In this document: in pieces, positions 10,322 to 18,691 of the stretch | Layout: every line of letters starts with the position of its first letter | Position numbering within the stretch: position 1 is the stretch's first letter | NCBI GenBank assembly: GCA_041393015.1 | Contig: JAWKKV010000009.1 | Coordinates: 1-64,000, forward strand | Source: JAGQYH01 sp041393015 | GTDB taxonomy: Bacteria; Bacteroidota; Bacteroidia; Chitinophagales; JADIYW01 | DNA: 64,000 bases | Direction: 5' to 3' | Notes under the pieces: generated by a model | Told to the model about the DNA's origin: nothing | The model's input: only the letters and a program-made list of their open reading frames with translations | Databases searched by the model: none | Made by a program: the position numbers and the translations under genes

Positions 10322-11524
10322 ATGCTAAATCATTTTTCCAAGTATCTAATTCTGTTCACTGCTATAGTTATCATTTCAAGTTGTAAAACAGATGAAGTTA
10401 CCCCCAAAAACACCACTATTATCTGGCAAGGATTTAATCATGTTTGGGAATACAACCATAGAGTAAATAGATTAGGCGATTGGTTAGACCACATGAATTC
10501 CAACAATGGTTTTTCTGCCACTAGTTATCACGCTGCAGCTTCCGGAATTGGACCAGATAAATGTGATTACATAACCTATTTAACTCGTGTAAATACCAGC
10601 AAAGACATATATTTTGAATCTGTTAGCCGAGAAATTATTTTGAGTGGTGTCGAAGAAACCATTGACTCTCAGTTAATTACCATAAATCTTGAATTCCCAT
10701 TAATAAATAATCCAAAAGCGGTGGTTTTATTAAATGGCTTTGATATGTATGCTCGACCTGTTGGAAGTGAAAATCTTATAGGAGATGGAGATGCAGACAA
10801 ACTTTTCAACTTTAGTATTTTACCAGCAGCGCCAATTATCACTAGTAATTCAACCAATACTTTAGTAAGTTTTGATGTGGTTGTTACATTGGGAGGTGCA
10901 TGTGCCAGTCCTGAATGTAGTTCCGGCAGCAATAATGATTTTTTCGACTATCTCGTTACCACTAACTATCAGGTAATTCTAGCCAATTCAGAACTGATCA
11001 ATGCTACTTCTAAAGCAGTTAGCAATCAATACGAATGGGAACGCCCAAGAAACAATAATAGTAGCAATGGTGAAATTTATCAATCAGACCTAATCATAAG
11101 TAACACGGAAATACAAATTGAGCCCGGATATGATGACGCTTTTCTAGGCATAAAAGCTTTTCAATTTCAAACAGAAAAAGGCTTTGGAGGTTTTGGTGGC
11201 CAATCATTTGAATATCCGCACATGCAAAGCTTTAACGTAGCTATAAGGCAAAAGAATTTCGATAGCAACTCAGGTAAACTACTATTCGATGCAGATTTAT
11301 TTTTCAAAAATTGGGCATCTCCGGTTCCTATATTTTCTTTTGGAGGTGGTGGAAAAGTGAACTTCAGTTTAGAAGCTACTGCCATACAAATTAAGGATAG
11401 TGAAGCTTCCGTTGAACCCATCCAAATTATAGACGACATCATTTGGTTTATAAATCCACTAGCGCCTTCTCTACCTAATACAGAAGCAAGCATTAATTAT
11501 CATGTAATAAATGGACAACCGTAA
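10322..11524 (+). CDS. Secreted lipoprotein of unknown function
   Basis: About 400 residues from the ATG at 10322. An in-frame ATG at 10298 would put extra residues before the signal peptide, so I prefer the later one. The N-terminus MLNHFSKYLILFTAIVIISS followed by Cys is a lipoprotein signal with a Bacteroidota lipobox. The mature part has no catalytic motif I recognise: it is beta-rich with repeated WxxxxxxxWxY-type aromatics early on and glycine-rich turns (GFGGFGGQ, FSFGGGGK) later. It sits alone between the LysE gene (divergent) and the T9SS protein (67 nt downstream), and could be co-transcribed with the latter. Confidence 0.5.
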   Translation: MLNHFSKYLILFTAIVIISSCKTDEVTPKNTTIIWQGFNHVWEYNHRVNRLGDWLDHMNSNNGFSATSYHAAASGIGPDKCDYITYLTRVNTSKDIYFESVSREIILSGVEETIDSQLITINLEFPLINNPKAVVLLNGFDMYARPVGSENLIGDGDADKLFNFSILPAAPIITSNSTNTLVSFDVVVTLGGACASPECSSGSNNDFFDYLVTTNYQVILANSELINATSKAVSNQYEWERPRNNNSSNGEIYQSDLIISNTEIQIEPGYDDAFLGIKAFQFQTEKGFGGFGGQSFEYPHMQSFNVAIRQKNFDSNSGKLLFDADLFFKNWASPVPIFSFGGGGKVNFSLEATAIQIKDSEASVEPIQIIDDIIWFINPLAPSLPNTEASINYHVINGQP

Positions 11525-11591
11525 TGTTAAGAACAGCGGTAAAATCTTTTGAATAAAACTGTTTGTTTAATTTTGTTGTTCAATATAGTAC

Positions 11592-14500
11592 ATGAGGAAG
11601 GCTCTATTTATTTGTTTTTTTTACGCTTTTGCTATTTCTAGTAATGCTCAAGTAGTTTTGGATGGATCATTAACTATTCAAGAGTTGATTGAACAAGTTT
11701 TAGTAAGTGATGGCGTAAGCATTTCAAATGTTACTTTTAGTGGAAACAAGAACCTTCAAGTAGCCGCATTTACTGACAATGCTTCCAATTATGGTTTTAC
11801 TGAGGGTTTATATATGACTTCCGGCAGAGCAAGCCAAATCAATCAATCCTCCTTTCAAACCGCTGATCAAATTATAAATTTAAGTGCCGGTGATGTTGAC
11901 TTAGCTCGTTTATTAGGGGTGAATAGAAATTCAATTACAGATGCTTTTATAATTGAGTTTGATTTTGTGCCTAATGGTGATTCTGTGTCATTTAAATATG
12001 TTTTTGCTTCAGAAGAATACCCCGATTATGTATGCGATCAATACAATGATGGATTTGGTTTTTTCCTTAGTGGTCCCGGCATTAGCGGACCGTATTCTAA
12101 CAATGGAAAAAACATCGCTCTTGTGCCAGGCACCAATACGCAAGTAGCCATCAACACGATTAATGGTGGCTCACCGGGAATTAATGGGATAGTTGTACCC
12201 TGTAACTTAGGTAACGCTAATTATTATATCGACAATACCGGTGGACCAACCGTTTATAATGGCAGAACGGTAATTTTAGAAGCTCGTTCAGCTGTTACCT
12301 GCGGAGAAACTTATAGAATCAAGTTGGCTATTGCAGATATTTTAGATGGTCAATTTGACTCAGGTGTTTTTCTAGAAGCGAATAGTTTTAATTCAACTAA
12401 TATTAACTTAGGATTTGATGGTGCTGCGTTTAATTCTTCAGCCAATGAAACCATTGAAGGATGCGAGCTTAATTTAACCTTTACTCGTCCGCCGTCTGAT
12501 ACAACTGATATTGTATACCTTCCACTGAGTTGGGAAGGAAGTGCAACACCCAACGTTGATTATGTTGGCTTGATAGATACTGTTGAATTTGTACCAGGAA
12601 ATGATACCGTTAGGTTCCCAATTGATGTTTTACTCGATTTCGTAGATGAAGGGGAAGAAAATATCGAGATAAAAATTTTAACCGGCGATTGTGGTGGAGC
12701 TGGTTTTACATTCAATATTCTAATTAATGACCCTGATCCAATTTCATTGGGCATTTCTGATACAGTTATAATTGGCTGTAAAGATACCATTCAATTAGAT
12801 GCCCAAATAACCGGAGGCACAAACAATTTTGTTTATCAATGGACAAATGATCAAGGTCAATCTTTTGGCACAGATAGCTTATCTAACTTTGTAACAGCCA
12901 ATGATGAAGGTAATTATTCTGTTTTAGTTTATGACACTTGTAGCAGAGACTCTGCTATTTCCAATTTTTATGTTCAAAAAGAAGTGGTAAGCACAACGGC
13001 TAATTTCTCGATTGATAATTCAGTTTTTTGTATCACGGATACTTTACAAATCAGAAACTTGTCGACCAACGCGAACCAATACGAATGGCGTATTAATGGA
13101 ACTGTGGCATCTAACCAACCCATTCCTGAGTTAGTTTTTAATGATACAGGACTCGTTACATTTAGTTTGATTGCTGCAGATGTTAGTGGTTGTTATTTAT
13201 CAGATACATTTAGCTTATCTATTCAAGTGAGTGATTCCGCTTACGCTAATTTTGATACCGATAATTACTGTCCAAATGAAAACAATACCGTATCAAGCAT
13301 TGATCAAACCACGGGAAATGTTTACGCATGGCAAACTTCAACAGGTATCACTGGCAACGTTATTGATTTTAATTTTTTCTTTACCAATAGTGGAACAGAA
13401 ACAATTTCATTAGAAGTCACCAATCAAGCCGGTTGTAAAGATAAAATAACAAAACCGATTAATGTTGCAGAACCAACGATAGTAACCGCTAATTTTTCTT
13501 TACCAATCAATAGATTTTGTCAAGATGCTATAGTTGCTCCAATAAGTTCATCCACCAATGCCACTGATTTTATTTGGTATTCTGGAAATGGAGACACAGC
13601 TACTTCAACCAGTCCTCAATTTACTTATTCAGATACCGGACAATATACAATCACCTTAATCGCTTCGAGTACTATAGCTTGTTCTAATGTTGATACCTTT
13701 CGATCCACTATTTCTATTGAAAATGTTACTGCCAATTTTATGACAGATACACTTTGCCAATATCAGCCTTATAGTTTTGAAAGTGTAAACAATACAAATA
13801 TTGTACAATACAATTGGTCAATCGATAGTGTTTTCTCAGCAAATGGCAATCCCTTCACCCCTACTTTTGATTCCCCTGGAAATTATTCCATAGGATTAAC
13901 GATTACGAGCGACATAGGATGTAAAGATGATATAACTAAATTCATAACGGTAATGGAGCAACCGGTTGCCAATTTTACAAATGATGAAATTTGTGTTGGG
14001 ACATTTACGTCTTTTGAAAATACCTCAACAGGGGATATTACTGGCTTTTTATGGGATTTTGATGATGGAAGTTTAGTAGCCTTTAACGAGCCAGATCACA
14101 TTTTTAGAGATAGCGGTTTGTTGAACATTCAGTTAATTGCTTTTGCTCAATATTGCCCGAGTGACACTATAACTAAGCCATTGAGAGCCTATTTTGTTCC
14201 TAATATTAATCTAGGTGATGATCTAGCTTTATGCCTTAATGAGGAAGAGGTTTTGATTATTCCGGATAGTATTTACAATCAATTAGATTATTTATTGTGG
14301 CAAGATAGCAGTACTGCTGATAGCTTTATAGCAACGATTGCAACTCCTAAAATTTCTGTAATTGCCGGTGTAGCAAGTTGTTTTAAATCGGATGAATTGA
14401 GCGTTACAGAGCAATGTGATGTTTATGCTCCTTCTGCTTTTACACCAAATAACGATGGCACCAATGACTTTTTTAATGCCTTAGAAGAAAACATTTCAAC

Positions 14501-14687
14501 CTATAAATTATATATCTATGACAGATGGGGACAAGAATTATTTGTTACCTCAGATTTTGATTTCGGTTGGGACGGGACACAGAATGGTAAAAAATCTCCA
14601 ATGGATATTTATACCTATACCATTTCAGGGGTGAAGATTGATGGAAATGACTTTCAAGCCAGTGGTTCCTTTATGTTAATGAGATAA
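11592..14687 (+). CDS. T9SS type B secreted protein with choice-of-anchor-L, Calx-beta-like and PKD domains
   Basis: 1031 residues, exported through Sec (signal MRKALFICFFYAFAISSNAQ) and then the type IX system. Residues about 30-260 are a choice-of-anchor-L domain (FDFVPNGDSVSFKYVFASEE, NDGFGFFLSGPGISG). About 285-375 resembles a Calx-beta repeat. About 460-880 holds several PKD-like domains, and about 945-1031 is the gliding-motility-associated type B sorting domain (FTPNNDGTNDFF, then IYDRWGQELF and FDFGWDGTQNGK). It is probably a cell-surface or released adhesin-like protein. Type B substrates are commonly escorted by PorP/SprF proteins, but no such gene lies next to it; the only one in the window is at 45.7 kb. 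Confidence 0.85.
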   Translation: MRKALFICFFYAFAISSNAQVVLDGSLTIQELIEQVLVSDGVSISNVTFSGNKNLQVAAFTDNASNYGFTEGLYMTSGRASQINQSSFQTADQIINLSAGDVDLARLLGVNRNSITDAFIIEFDFVPNGDSVSFKYVFASEEYPDYVCDQYNDGFGFFLSGPGISGPYSNNGKNIALVPGTNTQVAINTINGGSPGINGIVVPCNLGNANYYIDNTGGPTVYNGRTVILEARSAVTCGETYRIKLAIADILDGQFDSGVFLEANSFNSTNINLGFDGAAFNSSANETIEGCELNLTFTRPPSDTTDIVYLPLSWEGSATPNVDYVGLIDTVEFVPGNDTVRFPIDVLLDFVDEGEENIEIKILTGDCGGAGFTFNILINDPDPISLGISDTVIIGCKDTIQLDAQITGGTNNFVYQWTNDQGQSFGTDSLSNFVTANDEGNYSVLVYDTCSRDSAISNFYVQKEVVSTTANFSIDNSVFCITDTLQIRNLSTNANQYEWRINGTVASNQPIPELVFNDTGLVTFSLIAADVSGCYLSDTFSLSIQVSDSAYANFDTDNYCPNENNTVSSIDQTTGNVYAWQTSTGITGNVIDFNFFFTNSGTETISLEVTNQAGCKDKITKPINVAEPTIVTANFSLPINRFCQDAIVAPISSSTNATDFIWYSGNGDTATSTSPQFTYSDTGQYTITLIASSTIACSNVDTFRSTISIENVTANFMTDTLCQYQPYSFESVNNTNIVQYNWSIDSVFSANGNPFTPTFDSPGNYSIGLTITSDIGCKDDITKFITVMEQPVANFTNDEICVGTFTSFENTSTGDITGFLWDFDDGSLVAFNEPDHIFRDSGLLNIQLIAFAQYCPSDTITKPLRAYFVPNINLGDDLALCLNEEEVLIIPDSIYNQLDYLLWQDSSTADSFIATIATPKISVIAGVASCFKSDELSVTEQCDVYAPSAFTPNNDGTNDFFNALEENISTYKLYIYDRWGQELFVTSDFDFGWDGTQNGKKSPMDIYTYTISGVKIDGNDFQASGSFMLMR

Positions 14688-14710
14688 ACGTTGGGTAATT
14701 CAATAAATCG

Positions 14711-14766
14711 AAGCTCCTTTTGAACTTGAGTTTGAATTTGCGTTTGCATTTGTGATTGAGTTTGAA
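14711..14766. repeat. TTTGNN hexamer-like low-complexity tract
   Basis: Intergenic stretch built of TTTGAG, TTTGAA, TTTGCG and TTTGCA-like six-base words between two convergent genes. A similar tract occurs at 25347-25425. Function unknown. Confidence 0.5.
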
Positions 14767-14772
14767 TCTTGC

Positions 14773-15699
14773 CTACCCTTTCTTACCAGCTAGTAAATAA
14801 AGAACAGCCATTCTAACCGCTACCCCATTTTCTACTTGTTGTAAGATAATGGAATGTTGAGAGTCTGCTACATCACTAGAAATTTCGACACCTCTATTCA
14901 TTGGGCCGGGATGCATGATTACTATCTCCTTTTTAATATTTTCCAATCGCTTCTTATTGACTCCAAAAGTTAAAGCATATTCTCTTAATGAAGGAAAATA
15001 TTTAGTGTCTTGTCGCTCTAATTGAATTCTTAAAATATTCGCTACATCGCACCAAGCTAATGCTTTATCAATATTGTATTCAACCTCCACACCTAACGTT
15101 TCTATGAATTTTGGAATTAAGGTTGGCGGTCCGCAAAGTTTTACATTAGCTCCTAATTTCTTCAAACAAAAAATATTAGATAAAGCCACTCTTGAATGTG
15201 TAATATCACCTACAATTAAAATATTCTTGCCTTTTAAATCGCCTACTTTTTCCTGCATAGAATAGGCATCTAACAAAGCTTGAGTGGGATGTTCGTGGGT
15301 ACCATCACCGGCATTGATCACACTAGCATCAATATGCTTAGCTAAAAAAACATGAGCGCCAGGACTAGGATGTCGCATTACTACCATATCCACTTTCATT
15401 GCCAAAATATTATTGACGGTATCGAGTAACGTTTCCCCTTTTTTTACGGATGAACTTGAACTTGAAAAATTAACAGTATCAGCAGATAATCGCTTTTCAG
15501 CTAACTCAAATGAAACACGTGTTCTTGTAGAGTTTTCAAAAAATAGATTGGCAATTGTAGTGTCTCTTAAAGTAGGTACCTTTTTAATCGGCCTATTGAT
15601 TACTTCTTTAAAATCAGCAGCTGTCTTTAGAATAGTGCGAATATCCTCTGTAGTGAGGTGTTCGATTCCCAAGAGATGCTTGCTGCTTAATTTGCTCAT
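14773..15699 (-). CDS. pyrB: Aspartate carbamoyltransferase catalytic subunit
   Basis: Cytosolic enzyme joining carbamoyl phosphate and aspartate in the committed step of pyrimidine synthesis. 308 residues, the standard length. The carbamoyl-phosphate loop FFENSTRTRVSFELAEKR, the HP motif MRHPSPGAHV, the histidine motif HEHPTQALLDAYS, and the C-terminal HPGPMNRGVEI are all intact. The ATG at 15699 overlaps the end of pyrR by 4 nt (ATGA type), so the two are translationally coupled. No pyrI regulatory subunit gene is adjacent, as in PyrR-containing Bacteroidota. Confidence 0.97.
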   Translation of the reverse strand: MSKLSSKHLLGIEHLTTEDIRTILKTAADFKEVINRPIKKVPTLRDTTIANLFFENSTRTRVSFELAEKRLSADTVNFSSSSSSVKKGETLLDTVNNILAMKVDMVVMRHPSPGAHVFLAKHIDASVINAGDGTHEHPTQALLDAYSMQEKVGDLKGKNILIVGDITHSRVALSNIFCLKKLGANVKLCGPPTLIPKFIETLGVEVEYNIDKALAWCDVANILRIQLERQDTKYFPSLREYALTFGVNKKRLENIKKEIVIMHPGPMNRGVEISSDVADSQHSIILQQVENGVAVRMAVLYLLAGKKG

Positions 15700-16241
15700 T
15701 TACGCTTTTCTTTTAGTAAGTAAACACATTCTTCTCCATCTTCCGCTTGCCACTTTACCTTAACCTTTTCACCATCAATGGTGTCCACCACTTTACCGAA
15801 GTAATCTGGCTGTATGGGTAATTCTCTATTGAAACGACGATCAATTAAAACCAATAATTCTACGTTTAAAGGACGACCAAAACTTAGCATGGCATCTAAT
15901 GCTGCTCTAATTGTTCTGCCGGTATATAATACATCGTCAACTAGTAAAACCTTCTTATTTTCTAAGCTTACATCTAAAGAGGTAGTGCTCGCATGAATCG
16001 GTTTATCCCTCGTTCTAAAATCGTCTCTATAGAAGGTAATATCTAATTTCCCATTCTCTACCTTGATTTTAGTCTGCTTTTGAATACAATCAACTATCCT
16101 CTCTGCCAAATAAATGCCTCTTGGTTGTAAACCTATGATAACTGTATTCGAAAAATCGTCGTAATTCTCAATTAATTGATGACAAAGGCGCTTAAGCGTT
16201 AGTTGAAGTAATTCCGTGCTAAGAATGATTCTGCCTTCCAT
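15696..16241 (-). CDS. pyrR: Bifunctional pyr operon regulator / uracil phosphoribosyltransferase PyrR
   Basis: 181 residues of the type I phosphoribosyltransferase fold. The PRPP-binding loop VLLVDDVLYTGRTIRAALDA is intact, as are the N-terminal GLQPRGIYLAERI and the RPLNVELLVLIDRR segment. In other bacteria PyrR binds pyr mRNA in a UMP-dependent manner and has a minor uracil phosphoribosyltransferase activity. I place the start at the ATG at 16241, because a TTG four codons upstream (16253) lies inside a good -7 box (16251-16258) and would not be in the transcript. First gene of a pyrR-pyrB operon. I did not find an obvious antiterminator stem in the short leader, so how or whether it attenuates here is open. 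Confidence 0.93.
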   Translation of the reverse strand: MEGRIILSTELLQLTLKRLCHQLIENYDDFSNTVIIGLQPRGIYLAERIVDCIQKQTKIKVENGKLDITFYRDDFRTRDKPIHASTTSLDVSLENKKVLLVDDVLYTGRTIRAALDAMLSFGRPLNVELLVLIDRRFNRELPIQPDYFGKVVDTIDGEKVKVKWQAEDGEECVYLLKEKRK

Positions 16242-16250
16242 CTTAGAGGG

Positions 16251-16258
16251 CAAAGCTA
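16251..16258 (-). promoter_or_regulatory. -7 box of the pyrR-pyrB promoter
   Basis: On the minus strand TAGCTTTG matches TAnnTTTG, with TTCG about 20 nt further upstream as a weak -33 element. It decides the pyrR start in favour of ATG 16241. Confidence 0.45.
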
Positions 16259-16697
16259 ACTTATTTATCTCTTAATTTCGAATGGAAAAACAAATTAACG
16301 AATCAATTTAATCAACAGTTCGCAGCCAAAAACTCATTCTTCCCAATTGAAATAAAAATAGTTTGCAACCGAATAAAAGCATGTAGCGTCTAAGAAGGTA
16401 TAAAAAGGGGTTTTTATGTTTCGTAAAGCTGTTGAGAATGGAAATTTTCAACAGCTTTTTTTATTCTTCTTTGAAAAAGCACCAAAACATATCATTAAAA
16501 TAAATATTTCTAATTTCCATCTAAAAGTAGGTGACCTTTAAATTTTCTCTACGTCTAATTAGTATAAAAAGGGGTTTTTATGTTTCGAGGACTATTGAGA
16601 AGAAAATTTTCAATAGTCCTTTCTCTATTATATTCCGCCTTCTCCATTGTTTCAAAATCCGTTATCAATTATTTAACATTACTACTAATTTTAATAG

Positions 16698-16728
16698 TTG
16701 CCTTTAATGAATACTGCATATATATTTA
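16698..16728 (+). promoter_or_regulatory. Promoter in front of a type A element
   Basis: TTG (16698-16700), a 20-nt spacer, then TATATTTA (16721-16728), matching the Bacteroidota TTTG-N19-21-TAnnTTTG layout with one mismatch in the -7 box. The ATAAAAA box starts 6 nt downstream at 16734, where transcription would be expected to begin. The same sequence precedes the other full type A copies at 17086 and 17422. Type B copies have a weaker upstream match. Confidence 0.5.
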
Positions 16729-16733
16729 CCACT

Positions 16734-16796
16734 ATAAAAAGGGGTTTTTATGTTTCGTAAAGCTGTTGAGAATGGAAATTTTCAACAGCTTTTTTT
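16734..16796 (+). ncRNA. Representative small-RNA unit (type A) of the array
   Basis: About 63 nt from the predicted start to the end of a T7 tract: a hairpin with stem ATAAAAA/TTTTTAT around GGGG, a 6-nt linker, and an 11-bp terminator-like stem. The array entry lists all nine copies. Prediction from structure and promoter only. Confidence 0.5.
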
Positions 16797-17806
16797 ATTC
16801 TTCTTTGAAAAAGCACCAAAACATATCATTAAAATAAATATTTCTAATTTCCATCTAAAAGTAGGTGACCTTTAAATTTTCTCTACGTCTAATTAGTATA
16901 AAAAGGGGTTTTTATGTTTCGAGGACTATTGAGAAGAGAAAATTTTCAATAGTCCTTTCTCTATTATATTCCGCCTTCTCCATTGTTTCAAAATCCGTTA
17001 TCAATTATTTAACATTACTACTAATTTTAATAGTTGCCTTTAATGAATACTGCATATATATTTACCACTATAAAAAGGGGTTTTTATGTTTCGTAAAGCT
17101 GTTGAGAATGGAAATTTTCAACAGCTTTTTTTATTCTTCTTTGAAAAAGCACCAAAACATATCATTAAAATAAATATTTCTAATTTCCATCTAAAAGTAG
17201 GTGACCTTTAAATTTTCTCTACGTCTAATTAGTATAAAAAGGGGTTTTTATGTTTCGAGGACTATTGAGAAGAGAAAATTTTCAATAGTCCTTTCTCTAT
17301 TATATCCCGCCTTCTCCATTGTTTCAAAATCCGTTATCAATTATTTAACATTACTACTAATTTTAATAGTTGCCTTTAATGAATACTGCATATATATTTA
17401 CCACTATAAAAAGGGGTTTTTATGTTTCGTAAAGCTGTTGAGAAGAGAAAATTTTCAACAGCTTTTTTTTGCACCTACCTCAACCAAAAAGCAATAAGAT
17501 TTACCTTAAAAAGAATCTTTATATTTTGAATTAGAAAATGTGAATACCTAATCCCCTCTGCGTCTAATAAGCATGATAAGCGATTCTTATGTTTTGAGGG
17601 GAATTCAGAAGAGAAAATTTTTAATAATTCTTTTTTAAATCCAGTCTTCTCCGTTGTTTCAAAATCCTTTATCAATAATTTAACAGTACTACTAATATTA
17701 ATAGTTGCCATTAACAAATTCTGTGTGTATATTTACGCTTATAAAAAGGGGTTTTTATGTTTCGAGGACTGTTGAGAAGAGAAAATCAGCAGTTCTTTTT
17801 TTTTGT

Positions 17807-18676
17807 CTAATATTTTCTAAAAACCTCTACAACCTCCTGTATATAGTACCCTCCAAACAAATTAGCATGTACCAATAATGGATATAACTGATGAATTTTT
17901 ATCCGTTTATGGAAGTCTTCTGCTAATGGGAATCTATATTGATAACCTTCATAAAATTCGGCATGAAAGCCTCCAAATAACTTTGTAAACGACAATTCCA
18001 CCTCTCGGAAGCCATAGTAAACAGCAGGATCGATTAAAAATGGTTCCCCTTCTGCACCAATTAAAAAATTGCCACTCCAAAGATCTCCATGCAATAAAGC
18101 CGGTTGTTCATTTGGGAACTCATCTTCAATAACTTTCGCAATATTTTCTGCGTATTTAAAAATGGAAGTTGTTGCCCAACCTTTTTGAATGCCAATTTCT
18201 AATTGTGGTATTAATCTATTCTCGAAATAGAAAACATGCCATTCCTTTTTAAAGGTATTTATTTGAGGCAATGAGCCGATGTAATTATCGTATTGCAATC
18301 CAAAATTGTTGTAAGAGATTTGATGTAACGCTGCTAATTGACTACCAAACTTCATCCAAAACTGTTTCGATACATTTCCCTTCTCAATCCATTCTAAAAT
18401 GAGAAATGATTGATCTTCTTGATCGAATTGAGATAAAACCCTAGGAATTCTAATTGTATTGCTATCTCTTAAAAGTGCTAGACCTTTAATTTCTTTAGCA
18501 AACATTTCAGGATAAGCTGAGCGACTGTTGACTTTTACAAAGAAGCTTTGTGTCTGATTTTCTACTTTATAACATTCATTGATACAACCTCCGCTAACGT
18601 TAGTTGATTTGACAAGAGGCGAAGCAATAATTTTCTCCTTTATAAGCTGATCCGAAATGACACCTAGCCACTGCAA
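17807..18676 (-). CDS. Fructosamine kinase family protein
   Basis: 289 residues, the normal length of the fructosamine/ketosamine-3-kinase family, which phosphorylates sugar adducts on proteins or free amines so that they fall off (protein deglycation). The N-terminal GGCINECYKV, the ATP-site lysine in SFFVKVN, the catalytic loop LLHGDLWSGNFL and the metal motif LIDPAVYYG are present. The start is a TTG at 18676; there is an in-frame stop six codons before it and no ATG until well inside the domain. It is in the same frame as sppA and begins 15 nt after its stop, so the two are probably one operon. The stop lies 2 nt from the last hairpin of the sRNA-like array. Confidence 0.85.
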   Translation of the reverse strand: MQWLGVISDQLIKEKIIASPLVKSTNVSGGCINECYKVENQTQSFFVKVNSRSAYPEMFAKEIKGLALLRDSNTIRIPRVLSQFDQEDQSFLILEWIEKGNVSKQFWMKFGSQLAALHQISYNNFGLQYDNYIGSLPQINTFKKEWHVFYFENRLIPQLEIGIQKGWATTSIFKYAENIAKVIEDEFPNEQPALLHGDLWSGNFLIGAEGEPFLIDPAVYYGFREVELSFTKLFGGFHAEFYEGYQYRFPLAEDFHKRIKIHQLYPLLVHANLFGGYYIQEVVEVFRKY

Positions 18677-18691
18677 ATTATAAGAATTGAA

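Larger units (their letters stand above)
16400..17804 (+). repeat. Tandem array of nine about 168-nt elements, candidate small-RNA genes
   Basis: Nine copies of a box ATAAAAAGGGGTTTTTAT followed by GTTTCG and a hairpin. The ATG inside each box is at 16416, 16580, 16750, 16914, 17086, 17250, 17422, 17589 and 17757, so spacing is 164-172 nt. Two types alternate: type A has stem AAAGCTGTTGA/TCAACAGCTTT with a T7-T8 tail; type B has AGGACTATTGA/TCAATAGTCCT. The box can itself fold with a GGGG loop. Between types the stem bases change together. The last copy (GGACTGTTGA/TCAGCAGTTC) keeps pairing with wobbles, and the degenerate copy at 17589 keeps its first stem as ATAAG/CTTAT. A 2-nt indel among type B copies breaks any reading frame. 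The array runs opposite to both neighbours (pyrR and the fructosamine kinase gene). I cannot name a known RNA family for it. Confidence 0.8.

Noticed and set aside
16242..16253. TTG at 16253 as pyrR start
   Set aside because: It lies in the -7 promoter box, so it would not be in the transcript.
16580..17497. Three long similar plus-strand reading frames across the repeat array (and one minus frame at 17475-17717)
   Set aside because: The frames read through successive hairpins, and a 2-nt indel between copies changes the frame, so the peptides are by-products of the repeats.
16400..17804. CRISPR array
   Set aside because: The units are about 168 nt with internal hairpins and two alternating types; spacers are not unique, and no cas genes are near.
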